Part shown: positions 1-7,306 of the stretch, piece by piece
Layout of the letters: each line of letters opens with the position of its first letter
Position numbering within the stretch: position 1 is the first letter of the stretch
Source of the DNA: an uncultured Clostridia bacterium
GTDB lineage: Bacteria > Bacillota > Clostridia > UBA1381
Assembly: GCA_934501535.1 (NCBI GenBank)
Contig: CAKSUM010000021.1
Span: forward strand, 1 to 47,498
Length of the DNA stretch: 47,498 nucleotides
Direction: 5' to 3'
Position numbers and translations under genes: made by a program
The notes under the pieces: generated by a model
The model's database searches: none
What the model saw: the letters and a program-made list of their open reading frames with translations, nothing else
What the model was told of the DNA's origin: nothing

Positions 1-50
1 TTGAAAAGAAAAATATTTAATTTTTAGGTTAATACCGTTTATCGACTGTC

Positions 51-106
51 TGAAACCCTTGATTTTACTGCATTTTTCGTTAAGTCCTGTAAGAACACTC
101 GCACCA
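51..106 (+). repeat. Direct repeat A, copy 1
   Basis: This 56-base segment recurs at 279-334 with two substitutions, in direct orientation about 228 bases apart. It starts tgaaaccctt and ends actcgcacca. The near identity implies recent duplication or selection for sequence. Confidence 0.85.
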
Positions 107-111
107 CGTCT

Positions 112-154
112 CGGCAAGCCTTTTGGCTTGCCGTATTTTTTACAAAAAATACGG
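112..154. repeat. Two stacked perfect inverted repeats
   Basis: The first hairpin pairs cggcaagcc (112-120) with ggcttgccg (125-133) across four bases. The second pairs ccgtatttttt (131-141) with aaaaaatacgg (144-154) across two bases. The two share bases 131-133. They lie between the two copies of repeat A and have no neighbouring gene to terminate. Confidence 0.8.
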
Positions 155-185
155 CTCCGCTTTATCGGCTGCCGCTCCTCTTTCA

Positions 186-221
186 CAAAGGGTCACGTTC
201 ACGTCGGCTACTCATTTGCAA
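186..221 (+). repeat. Direct repeat B, copy 1
   Basis: The first 16 bases (caaagggtcacgttca) are identical to 497-512, and the next 20 match at about 13 positions. Copy 2 is 497-532. This is the more diverged of the two modules in the patch. Confidence 0.75.
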
Positions 222-278
222 GCGCATTCGTAACGCCTTTGGTTCGCTACCAACCCTTTGCGAGTGTGCCTTCGGCAC

Positions 279-334
279 TGAAACCCTTGATTTTACTGCA
301 TTTTTCTTTATGTCCTGTAAGAACACTCGCACCA
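279..334 (+). repeat. Direct repeat A, copy 2
   Basis: Second copy of the 56-base module at 51-106, differing only at two bases in its centre. It is preceded by the small hairpin gtgccttcggcac. Confidence 0.85.
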
Positions 335-496
335 TATTCAAAAGCTGCATAGATGCTTGAAACTACAGTGTTTATGCGGTTTTTGCGTGTTTTGAAAGGT
401 TGCTGCTTTCCGCCGAATTGCTCCATTTTGCGTGTATTTGTGTAGTCAAAATGTAGTCAAAAATCAGTCACTCGCTGCAATGTTCCTCCTTTATTG

Positions 497-532
497 CAAA
501 GGGTCACGTTCATGCCGGTTACTTGTCTGTAA
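497..532 (+). repeat. Direct repeat B, copy 2
   Basis: Second copy of the module at 186-221. It lies just downstream of the 3' end of the minus-strand regulator gene. Confidence 0.7.
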
Positions 533-551
533 ACTGTTGACGCGCTGCAAT

Positions 552-1391
552 TTAATCGGGCAAAGCCTGCATATTCTTGCGGTATGCCAGCGGCGTAACG
601 CATTCTTTTTGTCCGAATGTCCGTATAAATGCCGAGGTACTGTTAAAGCCGCATTTGTACGCGATTTCTTCGACGGAAAGGTTTGTTGAGCTCAACAGCT
701 CCTTTGCGGCAGATATACGGTATTCCGATAGATATACATAGGGGGAACGGCCGTATTTTCGACTGAAAGCGGCGGTAAAATAACTGCGGCTGAAATTGAA
801 TGCTTTTGCAATATCGCTCACATTTATGTTTTCGGAGTAATGCTCGGATATATAATCCATAACCGCACTGACCCCGAATCCGTCGGCGGTGCGGCGCTTT
901 TGCGAGATAATACCGATTAGTATTTTATATATGGTAAGAGAGGTCTGTTCCTCCGGTTTAAGATTTTTTACATCGTCGCAGATTTTGTCAAAATAACTTT
1001 CTGTTTCGGGACCGTCGCACAGAAAAACCGGAGAGTTGTAAAGCATGGTTATCAGCTCATAGTATTCGCGGCTCTGTCTGCCGTAGAAATGGATAAATTT
1101 AAAATCCCAGCCGTCATCTACGGGAAAATATTCGTGCGTTTGCCTGCAGTCAATAAAAGCAATACTGTTTTTCTTCATCTTATAGCTTGAATTATCGCAG
1201 TTCAATATTCCGCTGCCGTTTACGGTATAGATTAAAAGGTAACTTTTCATGTTGTTTCTTTTTATATAAAAATCCCGTTTGCATGTGAAATGACCTGCCC
1301 ACTGTGCATAGAAATATAATTTTTCCGCAATTTCTGTCGCAATCCTTACATATTTCGTTTGCTTATAACAGCTTTCATTTAATATATTCAT
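552..1391 (-). CDS. AraC-family transcriptional regulator
   Basis: The protein (279 aa) is a typical AraC/XylS activator. The N-terminal half (about residues 45-150) looks like the cupin-type ligand-binding domain, with a beta-rich stretch containing FIDCRQTHEYFP. The C-terminal 100 residues carry the two helix-turn-helix motifs: INVSDIAKAFNFSRSYF, then a second one around SVEEIAYKCGFNSTSAFIRTF with the usual P-x-x-Y/F-R ending (TPLAYRKN). I chose the ATG at 1391 because AGGAGA lies just upstream; an ATG 54 bases earlier lacks such a site. It is divergent from the glycosidase-like gene at 1508, which it probably controls in response to a sugar. The family assignment is firm; ligand and target are inferred from position. 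Confidence 0.93.
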   Translation of the reverse strand: MNILNESCYKQTKYVRIATEIAEKLYFYAQWAGHFTCKRDFYIKRNNMKSYLLIYTVNGSGILNCDNSSYKMKKNSIAFIDCRQTHEYFPVDDGWDFKFIHFYGRQSREYYELITMLYNSPVFLCDGPETESYFDKICDDVKNLKPEEQTSLTIYKILIGIISQKRRTADGFGVSAVMDYISEHYSENINVSDIAKAFNFSRSYFTAAFSRKYGRSPYVYLSEYRISAAKELLSSTNLSVEEIAYKCGFNSTSAFIRTFGQKECVTPLAYRKNMQALPD

Positions 1392-1434
1392 GATTTCTCC
1401 TGACAAATTGTATATTTTTAAAAACATATTGATA

Positions 1435-1462
1435 TTGAAAAACACGCGTTTTATGCTATAAT
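1435..1462 (+). promoter_or_regulatory. Sigma-A promoter for the glycosidase-like gene
   Basis: TTGAAA at 1435-1440 and a perfect TATAAT at 1457-1462 are separated by 16 bases, about 45 bases ahead of the start codon at 1508. It sits in the divergent gap with the AraC-type regulator, where an activator would bind. Confidence 0.7.
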
Positions 1463-1507
1463 TATATCATATTTAATCTTGATTATCAATAAGAAAGGCG
1501 GATAAAT

Positions 1508-2398
1508 ATGAGTATATTCCAAAAATATAAAGCAAATCCGGTGTTCGGAAACAAAAAAAGCGGACCGGTGTTCGACGCATGTGTCATCATGGAAAACAAA
1601 AGGTATAGAATGGATTTTTCGTACAGGGATAAAAAGTCATGCGCAGTGGTTTTCAGCGATGACGGAATAAACTGGAGTGAGCCGATTATTACGCTGCCGC
1701 CGAACCCGGAAAGCGGCTGGGAGGACGATATTAACCGTAATTGCGTCCTGAAGGCTGACGGTATGTATAAAATGTGGTACACCGGTCAGGCGAGAGGGCA
1801 CAGCTACATCGGCTACGCGGAAAGCAGCGACGGAATAAATTTTGAGCGAAAAGTATCGGAACCGGTCATGATTTCGGAATATCCGTGGGAAAAAGAATCC
1901 GTCATGAATCCGTGCGTTTTGTATGAGAACGGAATATACAGAATGTGGTACTCGGCAGGGGAAACCTATGAACCGAACGTAATTGCGTATGCGGAAAGCA
2001 CGGACGGCATAAATTGGAACAAACGCCGTGCCAATCCCATTTTTGTGCGTGAGGGTGACAACTCATACGAGCAGGACAGAATAGGCGGCTGCTGCGTTCT
2101 TAAAACGGAGGATATGGGATATTTAATGTTCTATATAGGTTATGAAAACGTGGATACGGCGAGAATTTGCGCGGCACGTTCCGATAACGGAATTACGTGC
2201 TGGGTGCGATTAAAGGAAAATCCGATTGTTTCGCCCGAAGCCGGGGCATGGGACAGCGAGGCGTGCTACAAGCCTACCGTTGTATGGAATGAGGAGCAGA
2301 AAAAGTGGATGCTGTGGTACAACGGCAGAACGCGTTTCGAGGAGTACATAGGCTTGGCGGAATGTAACAAACGGCGTATATTTGATGATGAGAAATAA
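1508..2398 (+). CDS. Five-bladed beta-propeller glycosidase-like protein
   Basis: A 296-residue cytoplasmic protein (no signal peptide) made of repeated blades. Each blade has the pattern x-Y-[KR]-M-W-Y-[ST] followed by Y-I-G-Y-A-E-S-[ST]-D-G-I-N-[FW], seen at about residues 85-120 and 137-175. Weaker copies follow at 200-230 and 257-285. This pattern is typical of the GH43/GH62/GH117/GH130-like propeller superfamily that acts on or phosphorolyses oligosaccharides. I cannot tell which family or assign catalytic acids, so the substrate is unknown. It is divergent from an AraC regulator and followed by a terminator, so it is probably a single-gene sugar-induced unit. Confidence 0.75.
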   Translation: MSIFQKYKANPVFGNKKSGPVFDACVIMENKRYRMDFSYRDKKSCAVVFSDDGINWSEPIITLPPNPESGWEDDINRNCVLKADGMYKMWYTGQARGHSYIGYAESSDGINFERKVSEPVMISEYPWEKESVMNPCVLYENGIYRMWYSAGETYEPNVIAYAESTDGINWNKRRANPIFVREGDNSYEQDRIGGCCVLKTEDMGYLMFYIGYENVDTARICAARSDNGITCWVRLKENPIVSPEAGAWDSEACYKPTVVWNEEQKKWMLWYNGRTRFEEYIGLAECNKRRIFDDEK

Positions 2399-2457
2399 AG
2401 CGGCACCGGCAAAAAGGTGCTGTAAAATACGGCTTTGGTAACGGCAAAACATATTCA

Positions 2458-2498
2458 AAAACACCGCAGATTCGGTATCGGGATTGCGGTGTTTTCTA
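2458..2498 (+). terminator. Intrinsic terminator after the glycosidase-like gene
   Basis: aaaacaccgca (2458-2468) pairs perfectly with tgcggtgtttt (2485-2495) across a 16-base loop, and the 3' arm ends in a T run. It lies 60 bases past the stop codon. Confidence 0.7.
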
Positions 2499-2627
2499 CG
2501 CGCCGAAATACGCGGCGGTATTTGTCTGAGCCGGACGACGCAAGCATGCCCGGGCACAGCGGATATACCCGAGAACCGACCGCAAAAAGGGAAGAAATGT
2601 TAATTAACAAAAATTGCAATCCGGCTA

Positions 2628-2656
2628 TTGAAAATTAAAATATTTTGTGATATAAT
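2628..2656 (+). promoter_or_regulatory. Sigma-A promoter for the metallohydrolase operon
   Basis: TTGAAA at 2628-2633 and a perfect TATAAT at 2651-2656 have the optimal 17-base spacing. The next gene starts 267 bases downstream, leaving room for a long structured leader. Confidence 0.75.
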
Positions 2657-2729
2657 CATGTCAGATACAGAAATTTACGGCTTGTCGGTTGTAAATAATA
2701 AATTTGCAGAAATATGTGCACAAGAATGG

Positions 2730-2817
2730 AGCTGCCGTGAGGCGGCTTTTCAAAAACACATCGGTTAGGATAACCTAACCGACACAAAGGAGCCGCAGCG
2801 CCGGCAAATACAGCTCT
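2730..2817 (+). ncRNA. Nested hairpin in the operon leader, possible cis-regulatory RNA
   Basis: Four arms nest in order. 2730-2735 pairs with 2812-2817, 2735-2738 with 2803-2806 (sharing base 2735), and 2743-2748 with 2792-2797. A perfect 9-base stem, 2762-2770 with 2775-2783, closes the tip with loop ataa. There is no T run after it, so it is not a plain terminator. I do not recognise a known riboswitch class; a small inverted-repeat insertion is the main alternative. Confidence 0.45.
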
Positions 2818-2922
2818 GTATATGCCCGATATGCAAACCTGCAATGCCGAAAATATCACACGGTTTATCTGCCGCAAGACATAAAAGCGGTTAATATAGA
2901 AATTATGAAAAGAGGAAAGCGT

Positions 2923-3801
2923 ATGTCAAAAAAAGCAACCGAATTTCAGAGAAAAGGAATGAGCGTGATGTATCGCGGCAAAGAAATATTCAAGCCGCTG
3001 AATACGGGCTGGATTGATGAAAATGTTGCCTGTGTGCGCGAATGGGTGGCGAACATCTTTTTTTACCGCAAAAACGGCACAACAATCATGATAGACGCCG
3101 GTTACAACTATGACCGATTGGAGGAGAAAATGAGGTGGCTGGGGATTGAGCCGAAATCCGTGCGACACATTCTCATTACTCATCAGGACACCGACCACGT
3201 CGGCGCGGTGGAAGATGACAGCCCCGGACTTTTCAAAAAAGCAAAGCTGTATATCGGCGAAACCGAAAACCGCTATCTTACCGGTGAGGTTCGCCGCAAG
3301 GTGATTTATCACCTTTACAAGCTGCCGCAGGTGACAATCAACAATAAAAAACAGCTGCTCAAAGACGGCGAAACCTTTCGCATCGGCGATATTAAAATTC
3401 ACTGTTTTCTCGTTCCGGGTCATACATGGGGACATATGGTGTATCTCATTGATGACAAATATCTGTTTACCGGAGATACCGTTTGGCTCGGCGCGGACGG
3501 CGGTTACAGCTTTATTTCCGCGCTGGCTGAGGATAACAAGCTCGCCGTAAAATCGCTTGCTGTACTTAAGGCGAAGCTTGAAAAAATGGGTGTAAGACCG
3601 CTGATAATTACCGGTCACACCGGCTGTACGGATAATTTTGAATTTGCATTTGCGCACAAAGACAAGCTTTGCTCGCCGTTCAAAAAGAGGGTTCATGACC
3701 CGTCTGCGCCGTATGACGCTTATGACGAATCGGACGATACCGAGAAAAAGGCAAAAAGCGGATTTTTGAAATGTGTTGACAGCTCGGGATTTATCGGGTA
3801 A
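2923..3801 (+). CDS. MBL-fold metallo-hydrolase
   Basis: The 292-residue protein has the metallo-beta-lactamase fold. The metal motif appears as THQDTDHVG (about residues 86-94), the variant in which the second histidine of HxHxDH is aspartate. Further ligands come from PGHTWGH (about 166), FTGDTVW (about 186) and ITGHTGC (about 227). It is probably a cytoplasmic metal-dependent hydrolase of unknown substrate. I chose the ATG at 2923 because AGAGGAAAG lies 3-11 bases upstream; the ATG at 2905 lacks a ribosome site. It is first in an operon with an alpha/beta hydrolase and a methyltransferase. Confidence 0.9.
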   Translation: MSKKATEFQRKGMSVMYRGKEIFKPLNTGWIDENVACVREWVANIFFYRKNGTTIMIDAGYNYDRLEEKMRWLGIEPKSVRHILITHQDTDHVGAVEDDSPGLFKKAKLYIGETENRYLTGEVRRKVIYHLYKLPQVTINNKKQLLKDGETFRIGDIKIHCFLVPGHTWGHMVYLIDDKYLFTGDTVWLGADGGYSFISALAEDNKLAVKSLAVLKAKLEKMGVRPLIITGHTGCTDNFEFAFAHKDKLCSPFKKRVHDPSAPYDAYDESDDTEKKAKSGFLKCVDSSGFIG

Positions 3802-3852
3802 CGGCAGCTTTTGACGGAATGATTTTATTCGTTCCGTAAAGGAGATAATATT

Positions 3853-4626
3853 ATGATATTTGACACGTTGGGGGATAAGGCAAACCCGGCAGTGCTATTC
3901 TTTCATGCCATGGGCGTGACGGGCAGGAGCAGCGAGAGGACGGCGGAACATCTGCAAAAGCGGTACTTTTGTATTTTACCCACCTCGTCGGTTTACTGCG
4001 GCGGACAAAAATACGTAAGCAAGGCGGACGAAATACTGCAGCTGGAAAATTTTCTGCGCAGCCGAGGCGTTACGCGTATTGCGCTGGTTGTTGCCTCATC
4101 CTTGGGGGCGGACATCGCACTGGCGTTTTTGGCTCGGACGGAGCTGAGCGTTGAACATGTTTTCTTTGACGGCGGTCAGTTCGCGCAAATAGGGAGGACG
4201 GCAAGACGGATTATGACGCCGTTTCTGTATATTTCACTGAAAAGTCTGTACCTGTCAAAGGGCGCGTTGCTGAAAAAAATGCTGTGGTGTGATGATGACG
4301 CAATCAAGCCGTACTTTATCGCAGCCGGAAAGGCGCTGAAATACGGAAATCTGCGCCGTCAGCTGTCGGAAAGCCTGGAAAATAAACCGTTTCCGCCGCT
4401 GATGCGGAATGTTCAGGAGCATACATATTTTGAATTCGGCAGCGCCGAAGAACATTTCAGATACCGCGCCGCTGTGATGAAAGCTTATCCGCACGGAAAT
4501 TTCCCTGTGTTCGAAGGATATAACCATATGCAGTATCAAATCAGAAACCCGAAAGGATTTGCACAAATGCTGGCGCACATTATTGAGCGTGACTCGTTGC
4601 CGCCGCTGCCGTTTTTGAGAAAGTGA
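3853..4626 (+). CDS. Alpha/beta hydrolase
   Basis: The 257-residue protein has an alpha/beta-hydrolase layout: an early strand and oxyanion loop (AVLFFHAMGVTG) and a nucleophile elbow VVASSLGAD near residue 80. There the usual first Gly of GxSxG is Ala, with Ser as likely nucleophile. A C-terminal EGYNHMQY provides a candidate catalytic His. There is no signal peptide, so it is cytoplasmic. It follows the MBL gene by 51 bases and precedes the methyltransferase by 11. Substrate is unknown; lysophospholipase- or thioesterase-like roles are possible but not shown. Confidence 0.85.
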   Translation: MIFDTLGDKANPAVLFFHAMGVTGRSSERTAEHLQKRYFCILPTSSVYCGGQKYVSKADEILQLENFLRSRGVTRIALVVASSLGADIALAFLARTELSVEHVFFDGGQFAQIGRTARRIMTPFLYISLKSLYLSKGALLKKMLWCDDDAIKPYFIAAGKALKYGNLRRQLSESLENKPFPPLMRNVQEHTYFEFGSAEEHFRYRAAVMKAYPHGNFPVFEGYNHMQYQIRNPKGFAQMLAHIIERDSLPPLPFLRK

Positions 4627-4637
4627 GGAATTTTGTT

Positions 4638-5477
4638 ATGGAGTCTAAAATCACAAAAAACACCGTGCAGGAAACGCTGATAATTCCGCTCTATGCGCGG
4701 AAGATGTGCTCCGAGCTGTTTCCGGAACTGTACCGTGACGAAACTGCCGCGCAGATTATGGATAAGGTCGGCTATGACTATTCGGAAACCGCGAAAAAGT
4801 CCGCCGGCTTCATACACAGATTTGCTTTTCTGGAGGTTGCAATGCGGCAAAATGATATTGAATGGGAGATACGGGACTATTTAAAAACGCACCCGAGTGC
4901 GGCGGTTGTCAACCTCGGCTGCGGACTTGATAATACCGGCAGGCGCTGCGACAACGGCAGCTGTAAAATCTATAATCTCGACTTCCCCGACGTCATTGCG
5001 GTGCGGAACGAACTTTTGCCGCCGGGGGAGCGTGAGAAAAATGTGCCGTGCGATTTAAACGATAAAAAGTGGTTTGACAGGATTGACGCATCGGACGGAG
5101 CGGTATTTTTTGCCGCAGGAGTCTTTTTCTACTTCACGCCGGAGCAGGTCAAATCGCTTATCGGGACTATGGCAAAAAGATTTTCGGGCGGCAAGCTTGT
5201 GTTTGACGCGGCAGGAAAAGCGGCGGTGAAAATGATAACAAAAACATGGCTTAAGGCGGCTGAAATTAAAGACGTAAACGCATATTTTTCTGTTTCGGAC
5301 GCGAAAAAAGAGCTTCGCATAGGAAGTAATGTCAGCGTTTCGAGCCGCGGATACATGCTCGGCTATGATGACTTGAAATCGCCGTCGGTAAACGGATTTT
5401 TCCGTTTATTGGCGAAAGCGGGGGATATCATAATGAAGATGCAGATTGTGCGCGTGGATTTCGGAGGTGCGATATGA
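4638..5477 (+). CDS. SAM-dependent methyltransferase, leucine-carboxyl-methyltransferase type
   Basis: The 279-residue protein matches the LCMT/PPM-type O-methyltransferases. It has an N-terminal helix region (TLIIPLYARKMCSELFPE), then SAM motif I VVNLGCGLDNTGRR near residue 90, then the YNLDFPDVIAVRNELLP strand with the acidic residue that normally binds the ribose. In bacteria such proteins methylate carboxyl or hydroxyl groups of small metabolites. I chose the ATG at 4638, eight bases after GAGGA; an in-frame GTG at 4623 overlaps the previous stop and has no spacing. Its stop overlaps the next gene by four bases, which implies translational coupling. Confidence 0.88.
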   Translation: MESKITKNTVQETLIIPLYARKMCSELFPELYRDETAAQIMDKVGYDYSETAKKSAGFIHRFAFLEVAMRQNDIEWEIRDYLKTHPSAAVVNLGCGLDNTGRRCDNGSCKIYNLDFPDVIAVRNELLPPGEREKNVPCDLNDKKWFDRIDASDGAVFFAAGVFFYFTPEQVKSLIGTMAKRFSGGKLVFDAAGKAAVKMITKTWLKAAEIKDVNAYFSVSDAKKELRIGSNVSVSSRGYMLGYDDLKSPSVNGFFRLLAKAGDIIMKMQIVRVDFGGAI

Positions 5478-6199
5478 AGATGCCGAAGGAAAAAAGAAAT
5501 CTGGTTATAGGTATTGTCGGCTGCCTGCTGTTTGTAGCGGGTGATTTTCTCTATGCCGCTGTCGGATTGGGACAAAGCACCGAAACGATAGGAATTATGG
5601 TAAGAATTGCCTATCTTGATATGTCGGTATGGCGCATGGCGGCAAGTATTTTCTGCGGAGTGCTCGGTACGGTGCTGTATTATGTCGGATTTCATCAGAT
5701 GTATAAGCTGCTGAAAATCCGTATCGTTGAGCCGAAAGACCGGAAGTGGGTAAAGGGATTTCATATTGCATACATTACCGGTACGGTATGCTGGGCTTAT
5801 GTACATTCTATGTTCATGAATACCGCGCTGATTTTTAAGTTTGTGTTTGAAAAATACGGTGATATGCAGGCTGCGGCGGACATTGCAAACAGAGTGTTTT
5901 ACTGCAATGCCGTACCGATGATTGCGGCGTTCGTTATCGGCGACGGTATTCTCTCCGTTGTTATGATTGCCATGGTGTGGAAACGCATAATTCCGCTGAA
6001 AAGCACCTGTGCGCGTGTTCTTGCAACATTTTGCAATCCGATTGTATGCGCCGGTATTATCGGAAATGTTATGACGCTTTTTCCGTGGCCGCTCAATCAG
6101 CTGGATATCGGCTCGGAATCGTCGGGACATGCATTGGTGTTGCTGCTGGGTTTGATTCTTTTGCGGGAAATGAAAACAAATAACGGAGGGAAACGATGA
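5474..6199 (+). CDS. Integral membrane protein, DUF6796-like
   Basis: The 241-residue protein has about six or seven hydrophobic segments, at roughly residues 10-32, 55-77, 95-115, 125-145, 155-175, 185-205 and 215-232. The loops carry little that is recognisable. The sequence resembles the DUF6796 group of clostridial membrane proteins, but I am not sure of the number. Start and stop overlap both neighbours (ATGA junctions), so it is made together with the methyltransferase and the ATC-hydrolase-like protein. No transport motif is visible. Confidence 0.7.
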   Translation: MKMPKEKRNLVIGIVGCLLFVAGDFLYAAVGLGQSTETIGIMVRIAYLDMSVWRMAASIFCGVLGTVLYYVGFHQMYKLLKIRIVEPKDRKWVKGFHIAYITGTVCWAYVHSMFMNTALIFKFVFEKYGDMQAAADIANRVFYCNAVPMIAAFVIGDGILSVVMIAMVWKRIIPLKSTCARVLATFCNPIVCAGIIGNVMTLFPWPLNQLDIGSESSGHALVLLLGLILLREMKTNNGGKR

Positions 6200-6858
6200 T
6201 GAAATATATCGGAATACCGCTGGGTATGTGGGCGCTGTTTGCAAAACCGTTCAGAAAACAGCTTGTTTCCGTCTTTGGCTATGATAAAACTGCCGCAAAA
6301 TCGGTATCTCATAAGGCAAAGCGGAGGTATCGGGAAATTATACGGGATTTGCCGCGGTTTGAAAAAGATGACCGTTTTCAGATAAACATTGTAAGCTGTG
6401 CGATGCTCGCCGCATTTGTTCTGTCCATGCCGAAAAGACCGGGGGTTGACGAGCTTACCGAATTTTATGCAAAAGCAATGATGACCGAGCCGATGAAATG
6501 GTTTTGCAGACAGAGCGGCAGGAATAAATTCAGCAAATCGGATATACGCGCGATGAAAGAAACCGCGGCAAAAAAGTTTGCCGACCGTAACCCGTATTCG
6601 TGGAATATGGACTATTACGAATATGCCGACGGCAGCGGATATGAGGCTCGTTTCACAAAATGCGGGATTTGCACGCTTATGAAAAAATGCGGGCTTTATG
6701 ACCTGACGCCGGCTCTTTGCCGGCTTGACTACACAATGAGCGACGCCGGCGGTGCAACGGAGTTTGTGCGCGAATGCACGCTTGCCTCCGGCGGACCGTA
6801 CTGCGACTGCGGATATAAAAGAAAAAATCGGAAAATGTCTGTGAGCGGACAGGCATAA
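6196..6858 (+). CDS. ATC-hydrolase-like protein (L-2-amino-thiazoline-4-carboxylate hydrolase family)
   Basis: The 220-residue protein resembles the family named after the enzyme that opens the thiazoline ring of 2-amino-thiazoline-4-carboxylate to give cysteine. The shared region is the C-terminal half, rich in cysteine: TKCGICTLMKKCGL, then LCRLDY, then LASGGPYCDCGYKRK. In gut anaerobes most members have unknown substrates, so the name should not be read as function. Two adjacent ATGs (6196 and 6199) follow GGAGGG at 6185-6190; either could be used. It is the last gene of the operon, and a terminator follows 44 bases later. Confidence 0.75.
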   Translation: MMKYIGIPLGMWALFAKPFRKQLVSVFGYDKTAAKSVSHKAKRRYREIIRDLPRFEKDDRFQINIVSCAMLAAFVLSMPKRPGVDELTEFYAKAMMTEPMKWFCRQSGRNKFSKSDIRAMKETAAKKFADRNPYSWNMDYYEYADGSGYEARFTKCGICTLMKKCGLYDLTPALCRLDYTMSDAGGATEFVRECTLASGGPYCDCGYKRKNRKMSVSGQA

Positions 6859-6902
6859 AATTATACACGGGACTTGCGTGACGAAAAAGGCACGCAAAAA
6901 GG

Positions 6903-6932
6903 GCAGCTGCACATCGGCGGCTGCATTTTTTA
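6903..6932. terminator. Bidirectional intrinsic terminator
   Basis: gcagctgc (6903-6910) pairs with gcggctgc (6917-6924) around a six-base loop with one G-T pair, followed by attttttat. On the minus strand the same stem is followed by cccttttt, so it can also end the small peptide gene at 6946-7056. Confidence 0.8.
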
Positions 6933-6945
6933 TCACACGCGGCAC

Positions 6946-7056
6946 TTAGCGCACGCGATATTTGCACAGCGCAGCTTTTGCCGTATGCGCCGTGCCGCCG
7001 AGCACAAGCGCCGATGTCAGCGCACCCAAACAAAAGCTTTTTATTCGTTGGTTCAT
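6946..7056 (-). CDS. Small secreted peptide, 36 aa
   Basis: This short gene encodes MNQRIKSFCLGALTSALVLG followed by a small-residue stretch and a cleavage-like HTAKA-A site, leaving only LCKYRVR. The layout (basic start, 12-residue hydrophobic core, A-x-A) is that of a signal peptide. I chose the ATG at 7056 because AGGT lies nine bases upstream; two further in-frame ATGs upstream lack spacing. It may be a real short secreted peptide or the surviving 5' end of a larger exported protein. It converges on the operon's terminator. Confidence 0.45.
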   Translation of the reverse strand: MNQRIKSFCLGALTSALVLGGTAHTAKAALCKYRVR

Positions 7057-7248
7057 TTTTATCATACCTGTCATATTTTTTTAAAGCTGTATGAATAAAC
7101 TATATCATAATTTGAGATAAACGCTAATATCTCGGTAGATTTTATTTTGGAATTAACAGACGAAAAAAAGCCGTATCCGCGAAAGAATGAAAAAGCCGGC
7201 GTTTGAGCGGAAAGTCGGCATTTGAGCGGTAAAAACGAGTGATACGGC

Positions 7249-7296
7249 AAACGCACCCTGCTGTGCCCGAGAGCATGCGGCAGAGTGCGTTTTTAT
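7249..7296. terminator. Hairpin with T run near the 3' end of the HtrA-like gene
   Basis: aaacgcac (7249-7256) pairs with gtgcgttt (7285-7292), with an inner ctgc/gcag pairing; gtgcgttttt follows on the plus strand. It lies just past the stop of the minus-strand HtrA-like gene, for which the T run is weaker. Terminator use in either direction is possible. Confidence 0.45.
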
Positions 7297-7306
7297 GCGG
7301 TTTTTA

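Larger units (their letters stand above)
1..551. other. Gene-free stretch built from duplicated modules
   Basis: I see no credible gene here; the short open frames have no ribosome site and no family-like sequence. The stretch is made of two duplicated modules: a 56-base module at 51-106 and 279-334, and a 36-base module at 186-221 and 497-532. It also has two stacked hairpins at 112-154. A tandem decamer, gtagtcaaaa, occurs at 442-463. Such patches are often the scar of a mobile element or the edge of one, but no recombinase gene is visible in the patch, so this origin is only a guess. Confidence 0.5.
2499..2922 (+). other. Gene-free leader region upstream of the metallohydrolase operon
   Basis: No convincing gene is present. 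The region holds a perfect 12-base palindrome at 2598-2609, a sigma-A promoter at 2628-2656 and a nested hairpin at 2730-2817. Transcription from that promoter would give a 5' leader of roughly 260 bases. Confidence 0.6.

Noticed and set aside
59..689. Short open frames in the first 700 bases
   Set aside because: They lie over direct repeats and over the 3' end of the AraC gene; none has a ribosome site or recognisable sequence.
2598..2609. TGTTAATTAACA palindrome as a Rex site
   Set aside because: The two halves have no four-base spacer and the site lies before a non-redox operon, so it does not fit the Rex consensus.
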